Assembly: GCA_021205095.1 (NCBI GenBank)
Contig: JAJPYE010000038.1
Location: forward strand, 120,089-184,088
Direction of reading: 5' to 3'
DNA length: 64,000 bases
DNA from: Oscillospiraceae bacterium
GTDB lineage: Bacteria > Bacillota > Clostridia > Oscillospirales > Oscillospiraceae
A model generated the notes under the pieces. That model was not told the origin of the DNA, searched no databases, and saw only the letters and a list, made by a program, of their open reading frames with translations. The position numbers and the translations under genes are program-made. This document shows, piece after piece, positions 1 through 6,875 of this stretch (the first letter of the stretch is position 1; the number at the start of each line of letters is the position of its first letter).

Positions 1-1
1 G

Positions 2-160
2 TTGCAGGCACGGTTAGAGGAATCAATAAGGTACGACATTGTAACCCAAGAAGATGTGACAAAAGTGTCTGAGCTTATTGACAGCGTCAGTGCTGCCGCG
101 GCCTTTGGAACGGAAAGCTATAATACAACGCTTTCTGCTATAAACCAGATAATTGCATAG
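2..160 (+). CDS. C-terminal end of an unidentified protein (truncated by window edge)
   Basis: An open frame runs from base 2 to a TAG at 158-160 and encodes 52 residues ending in AINQIIA. It has no start in the window, so only the C-terminus is seen. The piece is rich in Ala, Ser, Glu and Val and looks helical. I do not recognise the family. A hairpin about 60 bases downstream would fit the end of its transcript. Confidence 0.5.
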   Translation: MQARLEESIRYDIVTQEDVTKVSELIDSVSAAAAFGTESYNTTLSAINQIIA

Positions 161-220
161 TCGGCTTTATAAGTTTAATAAGTGTAGCATTGACCATAAA
201 TACGGATCCGACATGACAGC

Positions 221-254
221 CAGAGGGAACGTTGGTTTACCGGCGTTCCCTCTG
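221..254. terminator. Hairpin downstream of the partial first gene
   Basis: An 11-bp perfect inverted repeat (221-231 and 244-254) with a 12-base loop follows the first stop codon. There is no clear T tract on either side, so it may be a weak terminator or an RNA-stabilising hairpin. Confidence 0.45.
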
Positions 255-290
255 AAAAACCTATATAGTCTGGCTTGAAATGTTAAGTTG

Positions 291-319
291 TTGACAATAT
301 AAGAGAGGTACTATATAAT
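291..319 (+). promoter_or_regulatory. Consensus sigma-A promoter
   Basis: TTGACA at 291-296 and TATAAT at 314-319 are separated by exactly 17 bases, a perfect housekeeping promoter. It lies about 45 bases upstream of the membrane protein start at 363 and probably drives that gene and the lipoprotein behind it. Confidence 0.8.
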
Positions 320-362
320 TTCATTAAGAACGTATCACGCAAGCAGGAAGGGAGCGTATGGT

Positions 363-686
363 ATGAGCGTATTCGTCAATATCAGTGCTGTGATCATTTC
401 AGCGTTGTATACAGCGGCGGTGATATGCTTTGTTTTGTTTGTTGTCAGCTTCTTTGTCAGAAGGCGGCGCCGGGCCGGGGCGCTGGGCGAACGCGCGGAG
501 GTCGGAGATGCGCCGCGGGGGAGGTTTGCCAAGTGGAGCAGTAAGTCCTGGGGAAGCTATGCTGTCGGCTTTACCTGGTGGTATTTTTTTGGCTGCGTTT
601 ATTTTTGTCTTTGCCGCCGGGGCTTATGCGGGTATCACGAGCAGCCGGGAGAGCGAGACGCTGCATCCCCCTGTGACGGAGGATAA
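363..686 (+). CDS. N-terminal half of a probably frameshifted membrane protein
   Basis: This frame begins at ATG 363, preceded by a GGAAGGGAG-type ribosome binding site and the consensus promoter at 291-319. Residues 7-31 form a hydrophobic membrane segment followed by five arginines, as expected for a cytoplasmic positive-inside flank. After about residue 75 the frame becomes Cys/Gly-rich and stops at 686. The +1 frame continues with a credible second membrane segment, so 363-590 is probably the true 5' end of the gene that continues at 559-1170. The switch point coincides with seven Ts at 584-590. The family is not recognised. Confidence 0.45.
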   Translation: MSVFVNISAVIISALYTAAVICFVLFVVSFFVRRRRRAGALGERAEVGDAPRGRFAKWSSKSWGSYAVGFTWWYFFGCVYFCLCRRGLCGYHEQPGERDAASPCDGG

Positions 687-1170
687 CTCCCCGGTCAATA
701 TGTTTTTGCAGTTGGATGAGAATATCACCCTGGAACAGGTGATGGCGCAGGAGGATGAGCGGGACTGGTATTTCAGCACAACATCGGAAAGCAATGAATT
801 TCAAAAGCGCGTAGGAACGACGGTAAAGGGGATTGATATACGACCCGCCTGGAGCGAGGAATCCGGCCAGCAGAACGACCGCAGCTATTTGTATTACGAG
901 CAGTCGGATGGAGAGCTATTAGAGCTGTATTTTGCGGTGGAGGAAGATAACAGTTCCTGGCTGGTGTATGCCCGTCTGGTGATAAAGACGGACGATGGCG
1001 TTGCGAGCTGCTACTATTATCCAACGGATATTACTAAATGGGGCGGAGAGACAGGCTTCAACCTGTCTGTAAAAGGTGCAGGACAGCTTTTTCAGCGCAA
1101 ATATCTTCTGGAAACAGCCCAGGAGGTCATGGACATCGTCTATCCTCTGGTCTATCCGAACGGATATTGA
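559..1170 (+). CDS. Membrane-anchored protein of unknown function (C-terminal half, possibly frameshifted)
   Basis: The frame ending at 1170 has a membrane segment (LPGGIFLAAFIFVFAAG) followed by about 175 soluble residues rich in acidic and aromatic residues, so the bulk of the protein is probably outside the cell. An internal ATG at 559 with a weak GGGGAA site could start it. I think it more likely that it is fused to the 363 frame through the T7 run at 584-590, giving a two-helix protein of about 270 residues. It sits between a consensus promoter and a lipoprotein gene and may work with that lipoprotein. I do not recognise the domain. Confidence 0.55.
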   Translation: MLSALPGGIFLAAFIFVFAAGAYAGITSSRESETLHPPVTEDNSPVNMFLQLDENITLEQVMAQEDERDWYFSTTSESNEFQKRVGTTVKGIDIRPAWSEESGQQNDRSYLYYEQSDGELLELYFAVEEDNSSWLVYARLVIKTDDGVASCYYYPTDITKWGGETGFNLSVKGAGQLFQRKYLLETAQEVMDIVYPLVYPNGY

Positions 1171-1237
1171 AAAACAAGTAGATTGATATATGACAAAATA
1201 GTTATGCAAACTATATTAAACAAGGAGAGTTGTGAGT

Positions 1238-1897
1238 ATGCAACGAAAAAGATTTTCAGTGCTGGCGTTGACCTTTGCCCTGCTCCTCTGCCTGACCTCC
1301 TGTGGAACGGTCAGGTCGGCGGCGGAGGAAGGGAATGATAAGACGGTGAACATCACCTCGCTGGCCGAGATGTCGGGGGTGACAAGCAACGGCTGGCTGG
1401 TAGTTATGGGAGGTATTCTCTCCGAAGCGGAGGAGATTCCCTTTGATTCCTACTACGGCGTGCTGCTTCCGGCGGCGGAAACGGTGGAGGCCGGGGAGAC
1501 CTGGGAGGTGCAAAATGTGCAGAGGATGCTGAGCGAGACGCCGGTGCGTGTGTCCCAGTTCTATATGGGCGGCGGCACGCTGGGGGCCGATTCCACGCCC
1601 GTGAGCGCGGAGGTAGTGTCTCCGGCAGACATGGACGAGAAGACGGCAGAGAAACTGCTGAGCGCGGTGGCTGACGCCTTCGGGCTTTCCCTGACAGGGT
1701 ACAGCGCCGAACTGAACGGGATATACTTTGTGCGGACGATGGATGTAAACGCCACGGCCTTTTATCCCGCGTATTACCAGATAGACCTGTATTCCGCGGA
1801 AAGCGACACAGAGGCAAGCCTGCTGTTTCCCGTGGTGAATGTGAGCGGGTATCTGGACGGCGTTTACACGATGGAATGGTTCAGCACGGAGGATTAG
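1238..1897 (+). CDS. Predicted lipoprotein of unknown function
   Basis: About 219 residues. A basic start, a hydrophobic stretch and the lipobox LTSC|G predict a lipid-anchored surface protein. An AAGGAGAG ribosome binding site at 1222-1229 fits ATG 1238; a GTG at 1232 is an alternative start two codons earlier. The mature part has mixed strands and helices and no catalytic motif that I recognise. It follows the membrane protein by 67 bases and could be co-transcribed with it. A terminator at 1965-2000 separates it from the sporulation operon. Confidence 0.7.
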   Translation: MQRKRFSVLALTFALLLCLTSCGTVRSAAEEGNDKTVNITSLAEMSGVTSNGWLVVMGGILSEAEEIPFDSYYGVLLPAAETVEAGETWEVQNVQRMLSETPVRVSQFYMGGGTLGADSTPVSAEVVSPADMDEKTAEKLLSAVADAFGLSLTGYSAELNGIYFVRTMDVNATAFYPAYYQIDLYSAESDTEASLLFPVVNVSGYLDGVYTMEWFSTED

Positions 1898-1964
1898 TAT
1901 TCCATGCCGAAAAAATTGGGCCGTCCCCCGGCGTTCGACAGAATCTGCGGGGGAACGGTTGTAG

Positions 1965-2000
1965 AATTGCACCATACGAAACGGTATGGTGCAATTTTTT
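1965..2000 (+). terminator. Rho-independent terminator
   Basis: A perfect 13-bp stem (1965-1977 with 1984-1996) is followed directly by four more Ts. It ends the lipoprotein transcript about 20 bases before the spoIIAA start. Confidence 0.85.
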
Positions 2001-2020
2001 CGCGCCTGTTGGGGGAGGAT

Positions 2021-2344
2021 ATGGAAATGAAGGTCTTATCCAGCTATCGGGAGGGGCGGCTGACGCTGTTTTTCAAGGGGGAGCTCGACCACCATGAGGC
2101 GGCGGCAGCTCTGCGGAGGATCACCCAGACCATGGACGATTACCTGCCCAGGGACTGCGTGGTGGACATGAGCGGGCTGACGTTCATGGATTCCTCCGGC
2201 ATTGCGCTGATTTTGAAAATCTGCCGCCTGATGGCGGAGACCGGGGGCCGGGCCTGGGTGGAAAACGCCCGGAATCAGCCGCTGAAGGTCATAGACGCCT
2301 CCGGCATAGAACGCATGGTGAAAATAACCACCGGCGTGGAATGA
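2021..2344 (+). CDS. spoIIAA: Anti-sigma F factor antagonist
   Basis: STAS-domain protein of 107 residues that releases sigma F from SpoIIAB in the forespore. The GGGGGAGG site at 2011-2018 selects ATG 2021; the open frame continues upstream through the terminator, so longer starts are unlikely. The phosphorylation loop FMDSSG places the conserved serines at residues 58-59, matching the family position. It is first in the order spoIIAA-spoIIAB-sigF, the classical forespore operon. In known relatives SpoIIAB phosphorylates it and SpoIIE dephosphorylates it. Confidence 0.93.
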   Translation: MEMKVLSSYREGRLTLFFKGELDHHEAAAALRRITQTMDDYLPRDCVVDMSGLTFMDSSGIALILKICRLMAETGGRAWVENARNQPLKVIDASGIERMVKITTGVE

Positions 2345-2405
2345 ACGCGCCGGACACATATATACGGCCCCCGGCGGGACAGGCCGGGGGCCATGGGAGG
2401 ACAGC

Positions 2406-2843
2406 ATGAAGCAGCTTAACTACATAAAATTAGAATTTCCCGCCCGGAGCGTGAACGAGGGCTTCGCCCGCGCCGCCGCCGCGGCCTTCGCCGCCCAGAT
2501 GGATCCCACCCTGGAGGAGCTGGGGGACATCAAAACCGCTGTGTCCGAGGCGGTGACGAACGCCATTGTCCACGCCTACCCGGACGCCATCGGCACGGTA
2601 GCCCTGCGGCTGCGTATTTTGGAGGGGAACGTGCTGGAGATCACCGTCCGGGACAAGGGTCGGGGCATCCCGGATGTGAAGCAGGCCATGGAGCCGCTTT
2701 TTTCCACCGGGGGCGAGGAGCGCAGCGGCATGGGCTTTACCATTATGGACAGCTTCATGGACGGCCTGCGGGTGCGCTCCGCCGTGGGCAAGGGAACCAC
2801 CGTCACTATGTCCAAACGCATTTCCGTGAAGGCGAGAATATAG
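2406..2843 (+). CDS. spoIIAB: Anti-sigma F factor, serine kinase
   Basis: A 145-residue GHKL-type ATPase. The N box is seen in EAVTNAIVHAYP, the G1 box in DKGRGIPD, and the G2 region in ERSGMGFTIMDSF followed by GKGT. The family binds sigma F and holds it inactive, and phosphorylates SpoIIAA on serine using ATP. The gene begins 61 bases after spoIIAA and ends two bases before the sigF start, which suggests translational coupling. Length and motifs are ordinary for the family. Confidence 0.95.
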   Translation: MKQLNYIKLEFPARSVNEGFARAAAAAFAAQMDPTLEELGDIKTAVSEAVTNAIVHAYPDAIGTVALRLRILEGNVLEITVRDKGRGIPDVKQAMEPLFSTGGEERSGMGFTIMDSFMDGLRVRSAVGKGTTVTMSKRISVKARI

Positions 2844-2844
2844 C

Positions 2845-3549
2845 TTGGACGAGACGTTGACCCTCCTGCGGGCGGCCCAGGCCGGAGACCGGGAGGCGGC
2901 GGGCCGGATGGTGGAGGAAAACGCCGGGCTTATATGGAGCGTGGCCCGGCGGTATTTTGGCCGGGGAGCGGAGCCGGAGGATTTGTATCAGCTCGGCTGC
3001 CTGGGCTTTTTGAAGGCCATCGACGGCTTTGACGAGGGCTATGGCACCCGTTTTTCCACCTATGCCGTGCCGAAAATCTCCGGGGAAATTCGCCGCTTTC
3101 TGCGGGACGACGGGGCCGTGAAGGTCAGCCGGGGCATTAAGGAGCGCGGCACGGCCATCCGCACCGCCCGCAAGGAGCTTGAGCAGGAGCTGGGCCGCGA
3201 CCCCACGGTGTCGGAGCTGGCGGCGCGGACGGGCCTTTCCGGGGAGGACATCGCCATGGCGGAGACCGCCGCCATCCCGGTGGAATCCCTGCAGCAGGGG
3301 GCGGGGGAGGACGGCTTCCCGCTGGAGCAAATGCTGGGCGACTGGGTGCAGGAGGAGCGATTGGTGGAATATGTGGCCCTGCGCCAGGCCATTGAAAAGC
3401 TCCCGGAAAAGGAACGTCAGACCATCTTTCTCCGCTTCTATCATGGCATGACGCAGACCCAGACCAGTCAGGTTCTTGGCGTGAGCCAGGTGCAGGTGTC
3501 CCGCCTGGAACGCCGCGCCGTAAAGCGGCTGCGCGAGATGATGGAGTGA
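2845..3549 (+). CDS. sigF: RNA polymerase sporulation sigma factor F
   Basis: A 234-residue sigma-70 family factor for early forespore transcription. Region 2 is seen as EDLYQLGCLGFLKAIDGFD and RFSTYAVPKISGEIRRFLRD, and region 4.2 as SQVLGVSQVQVSRLERR. The frame opens with TTG at 2845 just after the spoIIAB stop, with GAAGGCGAG upstream; no ATG lies near, so the TTG start is likely. The gene closes the spoIIA operon. GC content here is visibly higher than in the supercluster downstream. Confidence 0.95.
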   Translation: MDETLTLLRAAQAGDREAAGRMVEENAGLIWSVARRYFGRGAEPEDLYQLGCLGFLKAIDGFDEGYGTRFSTYAVPKISGEIRRFLRDDGAVKVSRGIKERGTAIRTARKELEQELGRDPTVSELAARTGLSGEDIAMAETAAIPVESLQQGAGEDGFPLEQMLGDWVQEERLVEYVALRQAIEKLPEKERQTIFLRFYHGMTQTQTSQVLGVSQVQVSRLERRAVKRLREMME

Positions 3550-3865
3550 GCGCCTTGCCGGGCTTGGGCTGAATTTTCGTGGCCGTTTCTCACTTGGGGG
3601 GGTCATCAACTGGGGGTGCCAAAGAAAACCACAAGCGGGAAAATGGCCTAAAACCCTTGGGGCGCAACGGTTTGCACCCCACTTGTGGCTTTCACGGGGG
3701 TAGTGGGTACCCTCAGATAAAGGGATTTTCCAAATCCCGCAGAATGAAGCGGTCATCCTCCACAATAAGCAGTCCCAGCGGCTCCATAGAAAAATCTCCT
3801 GTGTCCTATGTTTTTGATTGCGGCGCGGCAAACGAAAAAGACAGCAAAGCGCCTGCCGCAAAAAG
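3550..3865. other. Intergenic region with no intact gene
   Basis: Between sigF and the bidirectional terminator I see no complete gene. It is GC-rich and contains one stub on the minus strand, listed separately. Confidence 0.5.
3713..3787 (-). pseudogene. Response-regulator-like N-terminal stub
   Basis: An AGGAG site precedes an ATG (3785-3787 on the minus strand) that opens a 24-residue frame beginning MEPLGLLIVEDD before a stop. LLIVEDD is the typical first beta strand and acidic pocket of a receiver domain. The rest of the receiver is missing, so this is probably the remnant of a deleted regulator. A chance match is possible at this length. Confidence 0.35.
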
Positions 3866-3896
3866 CGCGGCCCCAAAGCGCATGGGGCCGCGTTTT
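3866..3896. terminator. Bidirectional terminator between convergent genes
   Basis: A perfect 10-bp GC-rich stem (3866-3875 with 3883-3892) is followed by TTTT on the plus strand and preceded by AAAAA, so it also has a T tract on the minus strand. It lies between sigF and the convergent PLP enzyme gene and can serve both. Confidence 0.85.
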
Positions 3897-3914
3897 GCGT
3901 GGATATACAGGCTC

Positions 3915-5372
3915 TCAGCCCTTTTTCACTGCCAGGTTAAACGCCTCGATCAGCTCGTCGATGGCGGCGGCCTGGGTGTGAACGTCGGCAAACTCCGTGC
4001 CGTACCACAGGTCGTTCAGTTCCTGGGCGGTCTTGCCCTGCTGCTCCACCCAGGTGTAGTATTTCAGGTTATGCACCCGCTTGCGCTGGGCATAGGTAAG
4101 CTCCAGCAGATTGTCGGTCTTCTGGCCCTGTAGGTGCAGGGCATAATCCACGGCGGCCTTTTCGTGGGTGTAGGGGCCGTCCTGCTCCCGCAGCTCCTCC
4201 AGGCGGCTGCCGTACATCTCCACCGAGTCGGTCAGCAGGGTGAAGACCACATCCTGACTGGTAAATTCATAATATTTTGCCATCTTGATGCAGCACAGGA
4301 CGTTTGCAATGCCGGATATGCCCAGCCAGGAAAGCCGCTGGACGAACTCCGGGTCGAGGCCCAAATCGTGCACAAGGAAGTCCACGCCCTCCGGCTCGTT
4401 AAAGAGACGAATCAGCTCCTGGCTGTCGCAGTCGTCGATGTCGATGACCATGTCGGTGTTTTTGACGTTGTGTATCCAGGGAACGTGCTTGTCGCCGATG
4501 CCCTCGATGCGGTGGCCGCCGAAGCCGTTGTCCAGCAGGGTGGGGCATTGCAGGGCCTCGCCCGCCGCCAGCTTCATGGTGGGATAAAGCTCCTTCAGTT
4601 TGTCCCCGGAGCCGATGGCCCCGGCGGAGCCGGTGGTGAAGCAGGCCCCGGCCATACGGTCGCCGGGACGGCGGATGTGCTCGAATACCTCCGCAATGGC
4701 GCTGCCTGTGACCTCATAATGCCAGAGGTGGTTGCCCATCTGCTCAAACTGGTTGAAAATCATGTTGCCGGGGTCTTCCGCCAGCTCGTGGGTCTTGTCG
4801 AATATCTCCTTGACGTTTGACTCGCAGCCTGGGGTGGCGATAATTTCGGCCCCGATGGAGCGCAGCCAGTCGAACCGCTCCCGGCTCATTTCCTCCGGCA
4901 GGATGCCGATGGCGTGGACGCCCAGAAGCTTGGAGTTGAACGCGCCGCCCCGGCAGTAGTTGCCGGTGGAGGGCCAGACGGCCTTTTGCCTGTCCGCGTC
5001 AAACTGGCCTGTCACCAGCCGTGGCACCAGGCAGCCGAAGGAAGCCCCAACCTTGTGGCAGCCGGTGGGGAACCACTTGCCCGCCAGGGCCACAATGCGG
5101 CAGGGAACGCCGGTCAGAGCCGGAGGGAACTCGATATAATTGGGTGTGCCGAATAGTCCGCCGGTCTGCTTTGGCTCGTTGTGCCAGTTGACGCGGAACA
5201 GGTTCACCGGGTCAACGTCCCACAGGCCGGTACGGGAAAGCTTTTCTAAAATATCCTGAGGAATCAGGCTGGGGTCTTTCATTTGGGCATAGGTGGGAAT
5301 GACGATGCCATTTTCCCTGGCTCTCGCGATATTATGGGCAAGGCTGTCGGGATGAATCGTCAGGTCGATCAT
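3915..5372 (-). CDS. Fold-type II pyridoxal phosphate enzyme (cysteine synthase / ammonia-lyase-like)
   Basis: 485 residues, longer than typical cysteine synthase (about 310) or diaminopropionate ammonia-lyase (about 400). Lys107 in GCHKVGAS is the likely Schiff-base lysine. WPSTGNYCRGG (about 133-143) matches the substrate-loop pattern S-x-G-N, and the glycine-rich TTGSAGAIGSG (about 247) would bind the PLP phosphate. The exact reaction is not clear from sequence. The gene is divergent from guanine deaminase and the molybdenum hydroxylase, so I infer a role in breakdown of purine-derived or amino-acid intermediates, as YgeX-type lyases have in known purine clusters. It has its own promoter at 5419-5447 and ends at the bidirectional terminator. 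Confidence 0.75.
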   Translation of the reverse strand: MIDLTIHPDSLAHNIARARENGIVIPTYAQMKDPSLIPQDILEKLSRTGLWDVDPVNLFRVNWHNEPKQTGGLFGTPNYIEFPPALTGVPCRIVALAGKWFPTGCHKVGASFGCLVPRLVTGQFDADRQKAVWPSTGNYCRGGAFNSKLLGVHAIGILPEEMSRERFDWLRSIGAEIIATPGCESNVKEIFDKTHELAEDPGNMIFNQFEQMGNHLWHYEVTGSAIAEVFEHIRRPGDRMAGACFTTGSAGAIGSGDKLKELYPTMKLAAGEALQCPTLLDNGFGGHRIEGIGDKHVPWIHNVKNTDMVIDIDDCDSQELIRLFNEPEGVDFLVHDLGLDPEFVQRLSWLGISGIANVLCCIKMAKYYEFTSQDVVFTLLTDSVEMYGSRLEELREQDGPYTHEKAAVDYALHLQGQKTDNLLELTYAQRKRVHNLKYYTWVEQQGKTAQELNDLWYGTEFADVHTQAAAIDELIEAFNLAVKKG

Positions 5373-5418
5373 AAAGGTTCACTCCTTACTGCACGAAAAT
5401 ATTTGGTAGGATTTATTT

Positions 5419-5447
5419 ATTATAATGGAATCGGCGGTGGAAAACAA
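5419..5447 (-). promoter_or_regulatory. Sigma-A promoter for the PLP enzyme gene
   Basis: On the minus strand TTGTTT (5442-5447) and TATAAT (5419-5424) are 17 bases apart. The -10 box lies about 45 bases before the ATG of the PLP enzyme. Confidence 0.7.
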
Positions 5448-5462
5448 CCCTTCCTGCTAAAA

Positions 5463-5474
5463 ATTTGGCCAAAT
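5463..5474. promoter_or_regulatory. Palindromic operator candidate ATTTGGCCAAAT
   Basis: A perfect 12-bp palindrome sits in the middle of the divergent promoter region, 16 bases beyond one -35 box and 5 bases from the other. It is well placed to control both the PLP enzyme gene and the guanine deaminase operon. The binding protein is unknown. Confidence 0.45.
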
Positions 5475-5478
5475 CCTC

Positions 5479-5507
5479 TGTCACTGTGGGATGGAATGTG
5501 TTATAAT
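5479..5507 (+). promoter_or_regulatory. Extended -10 promoter for the guanine deaminase operon
   Basis: TATAAT at 5502-5507 is preceded by TG one base upstream, an extended -10 element. The -35 region (TGTCAC at 5479-5484) is weak. It lies about 50 bases before the guaD start. Confidence 0.6.
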
Positions 5508-5557
5508 GACGGCATAAAAATAGGGAACCAGCCAGGATTATTCAAAGGAGTACGACC

Positions 5558-6838
5558 ATGGAACCGTTTGCTATATGGGGAAATTTTATATATACAGAGG
5601 GGCCTGAAAAGCTGTGCCTGCGACCAAACAGCGTTGCTGTATGCAAAGAAAACGGCTTGTGTGATGGCGTGTTTGATCGGTTGCCGGACAGATATAAGGG
5701 CATAAAACTGAAGGACTACCGGGAGTTCATTACCATCCCCGGATATTGCGATATGCATCTCCACGCCGGGCAGTACAGGAACCAGGGGCGGGGGATGGAT
5801 ATGCAGCTCATTCAGTGGCTGGAGAGGCTGACCTACCCGGAGGAGTCCATGTTCCGTGACCTGGACTACGCCAAAGAAGTATACGGAGAGCTGACGGCTG
5901 ACCTGTCAGAGGGCTTTACCACCCGCGCCGCGATCTTTTCTACCGCCCACACAAAGGCCACTTTGCTTCTCATGGATGAGCTGGAGCGAACCGGCCTGAA
6001 AACCCTTGTGGGCCGGGTGAATATGGACAGCAACGCCCCGGATTCCATCCGCGAGCAGGACGCGGCCTATTCCCTGGCGGAGACGCGAGACTGGCTCAAT
6101 CAGGTGCGGGACAAGGGATTCCTGCGCACACAGCCCATTGTGACGCCTCGGTTCGTGCCGAGCTGTTCCCCGGCGCTTTTGAAGGGCCTGGGGGAACTGG
6201 CGGGAGAGACAGGCCTGCCGGTGCAGAGCCATTTGGACGAGAACCGGGACGAGATAGAATGGGTGCGTCAGCTTCACCCAAACAGTCCCAGCTATGCCGC
6301 CGTGTACGATGAAAACGGCCTTCTCGGCCCCCGTACCCTGATGGCCCACTGCATTTATATGACGGATGAGGAGTGCGCGCTGATGAAGGAGCGGGGGGCC
6401 TATGTGGTTCACTGCCCTACCTCCAACACCAACGTCCGCAGCGGCATTGCCCCTATGCGGAAGTATCTGGACATGGGTCTGCATACCTGCCTTGGCTCCG
6501 ATATATCCGGCGGCCATACCCTGGATATGGCAGAAGTTATCCGGCAGGCCATCGGCGTGTCCCGCGCCCTGTGGCAGCTTGACGAGGGCCACCCGGCCTA
6601 TCTCACGGCCCAGGAGGCGTTTTATATGGCCACGGAGGGCGGCGGCTCCTTCTTCGGCAAGGCGGGTTCCTTCCAGCCGGGGTATGAGTTTGACGCCGTG
6701 GTGGTGGATGATACCGGCTATTGCCAGCGCAAGGATGCCATGGAAACCCGGTTTGAACAGCTCATTTATCGGGGGCGGGATTCTATGGTCGTGGACAAAT
6801 ATGTGGCCGGAGAATGTGCAATAGACCGCACGATATGA
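5558..6838 (+). CDS. guaD: Guanine deaminase-type amidohydrolase
   Basis: 426 residues of the metal-dependent amidohydrolase fold. The metal-binding HxH is H67/H69 in CDMHLH. Family signatures follow in order: PRFVPSC, QSHLDEN, MAHCIYMTDEE, VVHCPTSNTN and GSDISGGHTLDM, the last containing the catalytic aspartate. These match guanine deaminases that convert guanine to xanthine in the cytoplasm. An AAAGGAG site precedes ATG 5558. The gene leads an operon with three xanthine dehydrogenase-like subunits 37 bases downstream, so its product xanthine is a plausible substrate of the next enzyme. Confidence 0.88.
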   Translation: MEPFAIWGNFIYTEGPEKLCLRPNSVAVCKENGLCDGVFDRLPDRYKGIKLKDYREFITIPGYCDMHLHAGQYRNQGRGMDMQLIQWLERLTYPEESMFRDLDYAKEVYGELTADLSEGFTTRAAIFSTAHTKATLLLMDELERTGLKTLVGRVNMDSNAPDSIREQDAAYSLAETRDWLNQVRDKGFLRTQPIVTPRFVPSCSPALLKGLGELAGETGLPVQSHLDENRDEIEWVRQLHPNSPSYAAVYDENGLLGPRTLMAHCIYMTDEECALMKERGAYVVHCPTSNTNVRSGIAPMRKYLDMGLHTCLGSDISGGHTLDMAEVIRQAIGVSRALWQLDEGHPAYLTAQEAFYMATEGGGSFFGKAGSFQPGYEFDAVVVDDTGYCQRKDAMETRFEQLIYRGRDSMVVDKYVAGECAIDRTI

Positions 6839-6875
6839 GATTTGGAAAATCTATAAAAGAAAGGCGGGGGACAGA

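Noticed and set aside
1256..1975. Long minus-strand frame of 239 codons opposite the lipoprotein gene
   Set aside because: It mirrors the codon bias of the plus-strand gene, is rich in His/Arg/Pro, has no ribosome site and no domain pattern.
5373..5557. Purine riboswitch in the guanine deaminase leader
   Set aside because: I looked for the three-helix purine aptamer with its conserved loops and did not find it; the space is occupied by two promoters and a palindrome.
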